Source: Nitrospirota bacterium (GTDB lineage Bacteria > Nitrospinota_A > UBA7883 > JACRGQ01). Taken from it: a stretch of 25,193 nt of DNA. The notes under the pieces are model-generated. The model ran no database searches. It was not told the DNA's origin and was given only the letters and a program-made list of their open reading frames with translations. Of the stretch, positions 1-7,022 are shown piece after piece. Numbering within the stretch: position 1 is the first letter of the stretch; each line of letters starts with the position of its first letter. Location of the stretch: assembly GCA_024275955.1 (NCBI GenBank), contig JAJRYD010000015.1, positions 1 through 25,193 of the forward strand, read 5' to 3'. The position numbers and the translations under genes are program-made.

Positions 1-141
1 CTCTTCAAGCCCTTTTATTATGGTGCGGAGTGCCTGCTCTCGCACCGGCTTTTTAAATATCCCTTTGCGATACTTTATAGGGGTCACAAAATGATAGTGA
101 ATTTGATATACATTATGTCTACTTCGCCGGAGCGTTCCCAT
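1..141 (-). CDS. IS200/IS605-type Y1 transposase TnpA, N-terminal part (runs off left edge)
   Basis: Only the first 47 codons are in the window. The reading from the ATG at 141 begins MGTLRRSRHNVYQIHYHFVT and continues with an IKYRKGIF segment. The basic RRSRHNVY start, the H-Y-H pair and the KYR motif are typical of HUH single-strand transposases of the IS200/IS605 family and of related REP-associated transposases. In the family the H-hydrophobic-H pair binds the catalytic metal and a tyrosine further downstream, outside this window, cuts DNA. A hairpin at 166-185, upstream of the start, fits the element's left-end recognition structure. Whether the full gene is intact cannot be judged. The family assignment is fairly secure; IS200 versus a RAYT-type member is open. 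Confidence 0.75.
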   Translation of the reverse strand, partial: MGTLRRSRHNVYQIHYHFVTPIKYRKGIFKKPVREQALRTIIKGLEE

Positions 142-691
142 GCACTCCTTATATAAGGAATCTCACCCCGCAGCAAGCTGCGAGGAATTACAAGTTAAAC
201 GATGTAGCCGTCTGGAGCTAATTGCCCTTTCTAATTTATTTAAAAAATCGGCAAAGAAAGCTTACGAAGGCGCAGAGGAGTCAGTTAAAAACTCTATAGA
301 TAAATTTATAAAAAACGAATCGAGTAGCATGCCTAGAGGTAGTGCTAACAAGGAAAAACGAAAGGTAATAATAGAAAAGTGTACGGAAACGACTTTTAGA
401 AAGCTTTTGCCAGTAATAATCGATTTGGATGATAAGCATATTACCGAAAATATTATCGAAGATATTAAGAGAAAAGATTTTTTCCATCCTCATGGTTCCG
501 CCGCCGTAAGCGAGGTAGGCATAGTAGGGACTCATACAATAAATGAAACAGTTCTTGCGAGCAATCAACTCGATTTGGCAAGCATCTTAAGCGCTATCGA
601 TGAGCCGATTGCGAAATATTGCCTAAAACCGTGGGTTCTCGATTTTACGTCCAAGGTTATTATCCCGCCGCCAGCGCCAGATATAGATTAG
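140..691 (+). CDS. Hypothetical protein, probably 5'-truncated by the IS200-like element
   Basis: An open frame of 183 codons that I do not recognise. The first ~20 codons read straight through the transposon-end hairpin (the stretch SHPAASCEEL is that hairpin translated), and the ATG at 140 overlaps the transposase start on the other strand in a palindromic CATG. No Shine-Dalgarno sequence precedes it. The rest, from about CSRLELIAL onward, has an ordinary composition: a basic, helix-rich first half (KKSAKKAYEGAEESVKNSIDKF), then a mixed second half ending in a proline-rich tail (IIPPPAPDID). No transmembrane segment or known motif is visible. It may be the C-terminal remnant of a gene cut by the insertion. 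The next gene on the right converges, 18 bp away. Confidence 0.4.
   Translation: MHSLYKESHPAASCEELQVKRCSRLELIALSNLFKKSAKKAYEGAEESVKNSIDKFIKNESSSMPRGSANKEKRKVIIEKCTETTFRKLLPVIIDLDDKHITENIIEDIKRKDFFHPHGSAAVSEVGIVGTHTINETVLASNQLDLASILSAIDEPIAKYCLKPWVLDFTSKVIIPPPAPDID
166..185. repeat. IS200/IS605-like subterminal hairpin
   Basis: CGCAG (169-173) and CTGCG (178-182) pair around the loop CAAG. The stem extends beyond one mismatch through CC (166-167) with GG (184-185). Small imperfect hairpins of this kind, just upstream of tnpA, are what HUH transposases recognise as single-stranded DNA. Position and shape support this as the left end of the element whose transposase starts at 141. The exact cleavage point is not determined. 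Confidence 0.5.
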
Positions 692-709
692 TTTTCTATC
701 AGCCCCTCT

Positions 710-1375
710 TCACTCCGCCGCACAGCCGCAACCGCCGGAAAACTCCGGGTGCATTGCCGCCTCTACCGTTTCCTTCCCCTCTTTCGCGATAAGCAGTGAC
801 AAACCGACAGCCCCCACCGAATCTGCCCACCAAAGTGACGGGGCGAGAAGGAAAACTATGCTCCCCGCAAAAAGTATGAACGAAAGTTTTATGCAGGCCA
901 TCGAGCATGCCGCGTCTTTCATCATCGTGGAGCTGTCGAGAGCAATAGCAACTTTTCGTTTGGCGTAGTAGAGAAAAAACATGAACGCGATGCTAAGCGA
1001 TGAGATAATAAGCCCCGGCACGGTACTGGCAGGATGACTGCCGGAATAGAGCTGATACGACCCGCCAAAGAACGTAGCGAACGCGAGAAGAAGAAAAAGA
1101 ACGCCTATAACAAAGGTCGCCCTTTTCTCCTTTTCAAGCGATACAACAACACTACCGCCTCTCTTAGACTGAAACCGCCAAAGAACCATCGTAGCGGAAG
1201 CTACCTCTATAAAGCTGTCAAACCCGAAACCGGCAAGCGCCACCGACCCGTCGGCAACGCCGAAGAAAATTGACACAGCCCCTTCAAGCAGATTGTAGGC
1301 GATAGTAAGCGACGAAAGGAGCAAAGCCTTTTTTACGAAATATTGGAAACGGGGTTCATCTACACTATCCAGCAT
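710..1375 (-). CDS. Cation diffusion facilitator-like membrane transporter
   Basis: A 221-residue polytopic membrane protein with about five or six hydrophobic helices, resembling the transmembrane domain of CDF (PF01545-type) cation efflux proteins. The second-helix signature is present as ALAGFGFDSFIEV and a later helix carries MKDAACSMACIKLS. In canonical CDF proteins two helices supply (H/D)xxxD pairs that bind Zn or Cd. Here the first site keeps only one aspartate and the second reads DxxxC, so metal preference is probably altered. The C-terminal cytoplasmic domain of full-length CDF proteins (about 290 residues) is missing, replaced by a short GGCGCAAE tail with two cysteines. It is the last gene of a leftward run, 34 bp after yhbY. 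Membrane location is clear; the substrate is not. Confidence 0.7.
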   Translation of the reverse strand: MLDSVDEPRFQYFVKKALLLSSLTIAYNLLEGAVSIFFGVADGSVALAGFGFDSFIEVASATMVLWRFQSKRGGSVVVSLEKEKRATFVIGVLFLLLAFATFFGGSYQLYSGSHPASTVPGLIISSLSIAFMFFLYYAKRKVAIALDSSTMMKDAACSMACIKLSFILFAGSIVFLLAPSLWWADSVGAVGLSLLIAKEGKETVEAAMHPEFSGGCGCAAE

Positions 1376-1409
1376 ATTATCTATCCCCAGCTAGGCCGGC
1401 CTCTCTTTT

Positions 1410-1721
1410 TCAAGGAAGTTCCAGTTCCCGCCTTTCCTTATCATCTTGCTGGCGGAAAAAGATAGCAACGTTGCCTACCATGCCGACCATTTCGCTGGAA
1501 GTTTTTTCCTCTATCGTTGCCGATAGCTCTTTTTTCTCTTTTTTAAAATCGTCGAACTTTACCTTTATAAGCTCATACTGTTCGAGAGCTGTATCTATAG
1601 CTGTGACAACCCCGTCGGTAAGGCCGTTGCGCCCTATCTGCACGTCGTTGGCAAGGGCATGCGCCTTGCCCCTCAAATATTTCCTTTGCCTACCGCTTAG
1701 TTTTTTATCCATAGCCGACAT
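1410..1721 (-). CDS. yhbY: YhbY-family CRM-domain RNA-binding protein
   Basis: 103 residues, the usual size of bacterial YhbY. The start of the CRM fold is plain: LSGRQRKYLRGKAHALANDV, then VQIGRNGLTDGVV (the GxxG-type RNA-binding loop is GRNG) and ALEQYELIKVKF. Family members associate with the large ribosomal subunit or its precursor and assist assembly. The ending, with NVAIFFRQQ, matches the family's last strand. A second in-frame ATG three codons in (MDKKLSG) is an equally possible start. The gene lies 36 bp after the aldehyde dehydrogenase stop and 34 bp before the cation transporter start, so it is probably cotranscribed with both, which is an unusual setting for a ribosome-associated protein. 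Confidence 0.9.
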   Translation of the reverse strand: MSAMDKKLSGRQRKYLRGKAHALANDVQIGRNGLTDGVVTAIDTALEQYELIKVKFDDFKKEKKELSATIEEKTSSEMVGMVGNVAIFFRQQDDKERRELELP

Positions 1722-1757
1722 AGTATCCGCAAAAGCCCAAATAGATAAACGAAAAAA

Positions 1758-3152
1758 CTAGATAACGGAAGAACGGATAACTATCATCTTTTCTTCGGTC
1801 ATCTCTTCCATTGTGGGGAGTATCCCGCCGATGCCAAGCCCGGAAGCTTTGCGCCCGCCAAACGGCATCCAGTCTACGCGGAAAGCTGTATGGTCGTTCA
1901 CCATTACCGCCGCCGCCTCTAGCCGGTTTGCGGTGTCGATTGCTACATCAAGGTCTTTTGTAAACAAAGCGGCCTGAAAAGAGTACTCCAAGCTGTTGGC
2001 CCTTTTAATAGCTTCTTTTCTATCCTTGTATGAATAGACAGATATCACCGGCCCGAAAATCTCTTTTCTGGATAGCGTCGCGTCGTCGGGCGGGTTAAGG
2101 ATTACTGTCGGCTCATAGCAGGTGGTTCCTATTTTATTTCCGCCTGTAATTATCGTTCCGCCTTTATCGACAGCTTCCTTTACCCATTCGTCGATACGGT
2201 CTGCCTCTTTTTCGGTTATCAGAGGCCCTACCTCTGTTTTTTCATCTTTAGGGTCGCCCACCACCATCGCCTTGCCTAGTTCTGCCAGCCTATCGGCGAC
2301 ATACTCGGCGATGCTCTCATCCGCGTAAACCCTCTGCACCGAAACGCATACCTGACCGGCATGATAAAAACCGCCTTTAGCTAAAAGAGGCAGTGCGTCT
2401 TCGAGATCTGCATCGGCTTCTATTATCACCGGCGCGACACCGCCATGCTCCAGCGCCGCTCTTGTCCCGTGCGAGAGCTTAGAATGAAGGCCCCAGCCAA
2501 CCTCGCCGGAACCGATAAAGGAAAAGAACGCCACTCGGCTATCGGTAACAAGTTTTTCGGCGATAGTTCTATCGCAGACGACAACACGGCACCACTCCTC
2601 CGGCAAACCTGCTTCATACAGCGCGCCGACAAGGTTTAGGCAGGAAAGCGGCGTAAGGCCGGCAGGCTTTACTATCACGGGACAGCCGACAGCGATAGCC
2701 GGAACAACCTGATGGACTATTAGGTTAAACGGATGATTGAACGCGCTGATAGAAACCACCACTCCTATAGGCTCACGAACGGTAAAAGCTATACGGTTAA
2801 GAGAAGATACAGTCATCCCCATAGGGATTTCCCGCCCCACAAGCCGACCTACAGAGCGGGCCGCCTCTCTTATCCCCTGCACAGCCCTTGCAAGCTCCAC
2901 GCGTGAGTCTATCAACGGCTTACCGCCTTCCGCCGCCGCCTCAAGAGCGAACTCTTCCGCTCTCTCTTCGACTATATTCGCGGTTTTTTCAAGAATCTCG
3001 ATTCTCTTTGGAAGGGGTATCAGGTTGTCTCTGTCGCTTGCAAGCTGATGGGAGACAGCAAGAACAGTTTCAACCTTCTCCCAGTCGTCCATATTTATTT
3101 CTGATATAAGGCTACCGTCATAAGGAGAACAGACTTTCAAAGTTTTAGACAT
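1758..3152 (-). CDS. NAD(P)-dependent aldehyde dehydrogenase
   Basis: A 464-residue member of the ALDH superfamily, which oxidises aldehydes to acids with NAD(P). Visible landmarks are the Asn of SISAFNHPFN (about N139), the cofactor-binding VIVKPAGLTPLS (about K162), FIGSGEVG, the general base in EHGG (about E235, usually ELGG), the catalytic cysteine in GQVCVSVQR (about C269), and EIFGPVISV followed by the C-terminal MPFGGRKASGLG. Overall it resembles the branch of lactaldehyde, phosphonoacetaldehyde and non-phosphorylating glyceraldehyde-3-phosphate dehydrogenases, but the substrate cannot be read from sequence. It starts 27 bp after the stop of the TPP enzyme gene, so the two are probably cotranscribed. 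A simple reading is that the TPP enzyme produces an aldehyde that this enzyme oxidises; that is inference. Confidence 0.92.
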   Translation of the reverse strand: MSKTLKVCSPYDGSLISEINMDDWEKVETVLAVSHQLASDRDNLIPLPKRIEILEKTANIVEERAEEFALEAAAEGGKPLIDSRVELARAVQGIREAARSVGRLVGREIPMGMTVSSLNRIAFTVREPIGVVVSISAFNHPFNLIVHQVVPAIAVGCPVIVKPAGLTPLSCLNLVGALYEAGLPEEWCRVVVCDRTIAEKLVTDSRVAFFSFIGSGEVGWGLHSKLSHGTRAALEHGGVAPVIIEADADLEDALPLLAKGGFYHAGQVCVSVQRVYADESIAEYVADRLAELGKAMVVGDPKDEKTEVGPLITEKEADRIDEWVKEAVDKGGTIITGGNKIGTTCYEPTVILNPPDDATLSRKEIFGPVISVYSYKDRKEAIKRANSLEYSFQAALFTKDLDVAIDTANRLEAAAVMVNDHTAFRVDWMPFGGRKASGLGIGGILPTMEEMTEEKMIVIRSSVI

Positions 3153-3179
3153 TTACTTCCCTCCAATTTAAACAGCATT

Positions 3180-4823
3180 TTAAAGTACGCAGGTTTTAGA
3201 CTTTAGTTCATCTATTAGAACCTTTTCATTTTCCGAATAGTCGACAGGAATCTCTACAATATGAACTCCCCTGCTCTCCAGACATCTCTTTAGCATCTGA
3301 GGTAAATCTTTTGCAGATTCAAGCCGGTGTCCGTGCGCCTTATAACTTTCGGCATATTTCACAAAATCAGGGTTGCCGTAATCTAGCCCGAAATCGTCAA
3401 AACCCATACCAGCCTGCTTCCATTTAATCATCCCGTAGGCATCGTCGCGCAGTATCAGGATGACGATATCAAGGCCAAGCCGTACCGCCGTCTCGACTTC
3501 CTGCGAGTTCATCATAAAACCTCCGTCGCCGCATATAGCGACAACCTTTTTATCCGGGCAACTAATCTTAGCGCCGATAGCGGAAGGAAGACCGGCCCCC
3601 ATAGTCGCAAGAGCGTTATCCAGAAGCACAGTATTCGACGCGTGCGCCTTATAATTTCTGGCAAACCAGATTTTATACACTCCGTTATCAAGAGCTATAA
3701 TTCCATCGGAAGGCATTACCTCCCTTACGGCGGAAACAAGGTACTGGGGAATAACAGGGAACCGCGCGTCGGCGTTCTTGTCGTTGATATGTTCTTCCGC
3801 CTCTTCTTTCACCTTGCCGTAGTAACTTAAATCCCAGTTATCGTTTTTCTCAAGCTTCTCCGTCAAAGCTTCGATAGCATCTGCCATATCTCCGATAACG
3901 TTTAGCTGGGGGAAATAGACTTCGTCTATATTGGCGGGGAAGTTGTTTATATGTATTACTTTCGTTCCGCCGGCAGTCATAAAAAACGGCGGTTTTTCTA
4001 TGACGTCGTGTCCCACGTTTATTATGAGGTCGGCGCGGTCGATAGCGCAGTGGAGATAATCGCTGGCAGAAAGAGCGGCCGTACCGAGGAAAAGCGGATG
4101 CCTTTCATCCACCACCCCTTTGCCCATCTGTGTGTTAAAAAAATATATGCCTGTTTTATCTACAAACTTCGGCAAGGCGTTGCATGTTCTATTACGGTTT
4201 GCCGCCGCACCAATCAGCAATAACGGCATTGTCGAGCGGTTAATCATATTAACAGCCTTATCAATCGCATATCTATCGGGGCTTGGGCGGCTTACTTTCA
4301 GCACTTCATAAGGTTTCGTATCGCACTCCTCCGCCGCGATATCTTCCGGCAGTTCAAGGTGTACAGCGCCCGGCCTCTCCTCCTGCGCTATGCGTATAGA
4401 TTCCCTGATATGCACAGGGATATTGTTGCCGTTTACTATCTGCTTTGTAAACTTTGTAATCGGCTTCATCATCTCCACTATGTCGATAATCTGAAACCGG
4501 CCCTGCTTGCTCTTTTTTATAGGTTTTTGTCCGGTAATCATAAGCATAGGCATTGCGCCGAGCTGTGCATAAGCCGCCGCGGTAACAAGGTTAGTGGCGC
4601 CGGGGCCGAGCGTAGCAAGACAAACCCCCACCTTTCCGGTAAGCCGTCCGTATGTCGCCGCCATAAAACCGGCACCCTGCTCGTGCCGCGTAAGAATTAA
4701 TTTTATCTTTTTCGAGGTTCTTAAAGATTCCAGTATGTCGAGGTTCTCTTCGCCCGGAACACCAAAAATATATTCCACCCCCTCATTCTCAAGAGAACGG
4801 ATAAAAAGATCCGAAGCTTTCAC
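3180..4823 (-). CDS. Acetolactate synthase-like TPP-dependent enzyme
   Basis: 547 residues from a GTG start at 4823, preceded six bases upstream by a strong GGAGGAGG ribosome binding site; the upstream ATG at 4853 has none and would add a tail unlike the family. Three TPP-enzyme domains are visible: the N-terminal pyrimidine-binding part with the catalytic glutamate in GVPGEENLD and the ATLGPGATN loop, a central domain (MINRSTMPLLLIGAAANR), and the C-terminal TPP/Mg site GDGGFMMNSQEVETA with DDAYGMIKWKQ. In acetolactate synthases the product is 2-acetolactate from two pyruvates, but related enzymes are 2-oxoacid decarboxylases. No regulatory small subunit (IlvN) is nearby, which suggests a catabolic or decarboxylase role. 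It heads the leftward run with aldehyde dehydrogenase, yhbY and the cation transporter. Confidence 0.88.
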   Translation of the reverse strand: MKASDLFIRSLENEGVEYIFGVPGEENLDILESLRTSKKIKLILTRHEQGAGFMAATYGRLTGKVGVCLATLGPGATNLVTAAAYAQLGAMPMLMITGQKPIKKSKQGRFQIIDIVEMMKPITKFTKQIVNGNNIPVHIRESIRIAQEERPGAVHLELPEDIAAEECDTKPYEVLKVSRPSPDRYAIDKAVNMINRSTMPLLLIGAAANRNRTCNALPKFVDKTGIYFFNTQMGKGVVDERHPLFLGTAALSASDYLHCAIDRADLIINVGHDVIEKPPFFMTAGGTKVIHINNFPANIDEVYFPQLNVIGDMADAIEALTEKLEKNDNWDLSYYGKVKEEAEEHINDKNADARFPVIPQYLVSAVREVMPSDGIIALDNGVYKIWFARNYKAHASNTVLLDNALATMGAGLPSAIGAKISCPDKKVVAICGDGGFMMNSQEVETAVRLGLDIVILILRDDAYGMIKWKQAGMGFDDFGLDYGNPDFVKYAESYKAHGHRLESAKDLPQMLKRCLESRGVHIVEIPVDYSENEKVLIDELKSKTCVL

Positions 4824-4916
4824 CTTGCCTCCTCCGGCCACAAAGAAATTCAAAATACAAAAATCAAGATGCTATACATAATTGCACGGAAAATTAACCA
4901 CTACAGGCTCTATAAA

Positions 4917-4950
4917 ATTATACATCAGTTGCCGTAAACCGGCACAAAAC
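4917..4950 (-). promoter_or_regulatory. Candidate promoter for the TPP enzyme operon
   Basis: Read on the minus strand, a consensus TATAAT (4917-4922) lies about 95 bp upstream of the GTG start at 4823. A poor -35 candidate (TTGTGC) stands about 19 bp upstream of it. Between them is a perfect 5-bp inverted repeat, TGCCG-GTTTA-CGGCA, which could be an operator or part of the preceding operon's end. Evidence is limited to these matches. Confidence 0.4.
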
Positions 4951-4973
4951 CTACGGCACTAAAATTCCAGCAT

Positions 4974-5873
4974 TCAAGAAGCGATAACAGCTATTACCTC
5001 ATTTCCGTTGCCCTGATATTCGAGCCTGCTAAAGCTCATGCCGTTCGCCATGGCGATACCCCGTCCATGAGTATCAAAAGCCCTCTCGGGGCTTATTTCT
5101 AAGTATTGGTTCCAGTCGAAACCGTTACCTTCATCCTTTATTACAAAAGATACTTTGCTGCCGTTTTTCTCTATTGTTACTTTTACAAGCTTACTGGCAT
5201 TCTCCGGCAAAGCCTGCCTTCGCTCCACCTCTTCTTCCCAAGCACCGTCATCATTAAGGGCAGACTTATCGTCGTATGTAATTCCAAGATTGCCATGCTC
5301 TACAGAATTTACAAACAGTTCGTTGAGTCCCATCACAACCTTATCTGGGTTTGGGCAGGCGTTTGCCAGAAGTGTCGCTAGGTTTTTTCCATCGCGCAAT
5401 GTTTTAAAGGAAAAACTGCCGGACGATATAAGCCCGATGGTGCCGGCGCCTTCCCTAAGCTCCGCCTGAATATCTATATAGGTATGATAATCCGAAACGG
5501 CAGTTCGCAAAATGGCGATTAGCGCCTCTTTTTCAAACGGCTTTGTTAGGTAGTAGTAAGCTCCGCCCTCAAGGCCTTTTAGCACATCCTGTTTGGATGC
5601 CTTGGCTGTCTGCATTATCACCGGCAACATTTTCATCTTTTCATGGTTTTTTATTTTTTCAAGCACCTCCATTCCGCCCATCCGCGGCATCATCCTATCC
5701 AGAAGAACCGCGCTGAATTTCTCTGGGGTTTTTTCTAACAGTTCCCATGCCTGAACGCCGTCCTCTGCAGGTGTCGAGATATAGTCTCCCGCCTCCTCAA
5801 GATGCTCCAAAAGAATCTCAAGATTAAAACGCTCGTCATCCACCACTAAAATTTCAGCTTTACCGCCTGTCAT
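4974..5873 (-). CDS. Response regulator fused to an RsbW-type ATPase domain
   Basis: 299 residues in two parts. Residues ~7-125 form a receiver domain: acidic pair D12-D13, phospho-acceptor D59 in LLDRMMPRMGG, and the switch lysine in LTKPFE. Residues ~140-299 form a HATPase_c_2-type fold: N-box NELFVNSVEHGN, G1 box DEGNGFDWN, G2 box THGRGIAMANG. This ATPase type is known from anti-sigma kinases such as RsbW and SpoIIAB, so phosphorylation of the receiver may control binding or phosphorylation of a partner, for example an anti-sigma-factor antagonist; none is encoded nearby. The start overlaps the upstream HD-GYP gene by 14 bp, implying translational coupling. It is the last gene of the operon beginning at 10882. 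Confidence 0.88.
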   Translation of the reverse strand: MTGGKAEILVVDDERFNLEILLEHLEEAGDYISTPAEDGVQAWELLEKTPEKFSAVLLDRMMPRMGGMEVLEKIKNHEKMKMLPVIMQTAKASKQDVLKGLEGGAYYYLTKPFEKEALIAILRTAVSDYHTYIDIQAELREGAGTIGLISSGSFSFKTLRDGKNLATLLANACPNPDKVVMGLNELFVNSVEHGNLGITYDDKSALNDDGAWEEEVERRQALPENASKLVKVTIEKNGSKVSFVIKDEGNGFDWNQYLEISPERAFDTHGRGIAMANGMSFSRLEYQGNGNEVIAVIAS

Positions 5874-6969
5874 TTTGTCCTCCTTTTTTCTTTGGCTCTA
5901 TAAAACTATTTTTTATTTTAAAAATTTCCTGCAGTGCGGTTATGAACGCGCCTACAATCTCCGGGTCAAACTGCTTCCCCGAACCCTCTTTGATGTAATC
6001 GACAGACTTTTCATCCGACCAAGCCTCTTTATAAGGCCTTTTGGAAGTAAGAGCATCGAACACATCAGCCACGGCAACAATTCTGCCGACTAATGGAATA
6101 TCCTTTTTTGCAAGGCGATTGGGGTAGCCTGTTCCATCCCACTTTTCATGGTGGTTTAAGGCGATAAGATGCGCTGTCGCCAAAAGGTCGGAATCATGCC
6201 CCGCGAGAATATCCGCGCCTATAGTGGTATGAGTTTTCATTATTTCAAACTCATCTTCGTCCAGTTTTCCCGGCTTTAACAGTATGCTGTCTGGAATCCC
6301 TATCTTGCCTATATCATGCATCGGAGCGGCATGAAGAAGTATCTCGGCATTCGTGTCGCTCATTCCTATCACTTTCCCTATTGCCATGCTAAACCTGCTC
6401 ATCCTCATGATATGAAACCCTGTTTCATTGTCGCGGCACTCAGACGCCATACCGAGCCTGTTTGTAATTTCGAGCTGGGTTTGCTTTAGGTCAGCAGTTC
6501 GTTCATCAACTTTTCGTTCGAGAATCATGTTGCTTTCCTTGAGCCTTCTTTGTGCTAGACGCATCTCAAGAAGGTTTTTTGTTCGGGAAATTACTTCCTG
6601 CCCGTTGAAAGGTTTTACGAGATAGTCGCTGGCACCGCCAGAAAGAGCCTTTAGCCGGACCTTCGTGTCTAATACCGCGGTAAGCATCAAGACAGGCGTA
6701 TCGACATCTTTTTTAACTTTCTTAAACCTTTCCATCACTTCAAAACCATCCATGCCGGGCATCAGCAAATCGAGCAAAACAATATCAAAGTCGTTTTCCT
6801 CAAAAAGCTCCACAGCTGTATACGGAGAGCTGGCACACGTGAACAATCTGTATCCAGCGCTACTGAGAATCTCGGCCAGTATCTCCATGTTCAGCTCTTC
6901 GTCGTCTACCAGAAGAATATTCGCGTTATGGACATCTATCGGTAATTGCTTTTCAATAAGTTCACGCAT
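5860..6969 (-). CDS. Receiver-HD-GYP response regulator, cyclic-di-GMP phosphodiesterase (RpfG-like)
   Basis: 369 residues from the ATG at 6969, chosen because GGAGAGG stands just upstream; an in-frame GTG at 6981 lies inside that site. The N-terminal receiver has D22-D23 and phospho-acceptor D67 in LLDLLMPGMDG. A coiled linker (ERKVDERTADLKQTQLEI) leads to an HD-GYP domain with HDIGKIGIPD, the ALNHHEKWDGTGYP signature and VADVFDALTSKRPYK. HD-GYP enzymes hydrolyse cyclic-di-GMP with a bi- or trinuclear metal centre, and the metal-binding residues appear intact. Receiver control should tie cyclic-di-GMP breakdown to the two kinases encoded upstream in the same operon. There is a 53-bp gap from the larger kinase gene and a 14-bp overlap with the next response regulator. 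Confidence 0.93.
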   Translation of the reverse strand: MRELIEKQLPIDVHNANILLVDDEELNMEILAEILSSAGYRLFTCASSPYTAVELFEENDFDIVLLDLLMPGMDGFEVMERFKKVKKDVDTPVLMLTAVLDTKVRLKALSGGASDYLVKPFNGQEVISRTKNLLEMRLAQRRLKESNMILERKVDERTADLKQTQLEITNRLGMASECRDNETGFHIMRMSRFSMAIGKVIGMSDTNAEILLHAAPMHDIGKIGIPDSILLKPGKLDEDEFEIMKTHTTIGADILAGHDSDLLATAHLIALNHHEKWDGTGYPNRLAKKDIPLVGRIVAVADVFDALTSKRPYKEAWSDEKSVDYIKEGSGKQFDPEIVGAFITALQEIFKIKNSFIEPKKKGGQNDRR

Positions 6970-7022
6970 ACGCCTCTCCACTTTTGAGAATCAGCCTCAC
7001 ACTACTTTTGCTTTGTCATTTT

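Noticed and set aside
1390-1402. AGGCCGGCCT palindrome between yhbY and the cation transporter gene
   Set aside because: Ten bases with no loop cannot form a terminator hairpin, and the gene spacing suggests a continuous transcript.
4824-4853. ATG at 4853 as start of the TPP enzyme
   Set aside because: The GTG at 4823 has GGAGGAGG at good spacing and matches the family start; the upstream codons would translate that very ribosome binding site.
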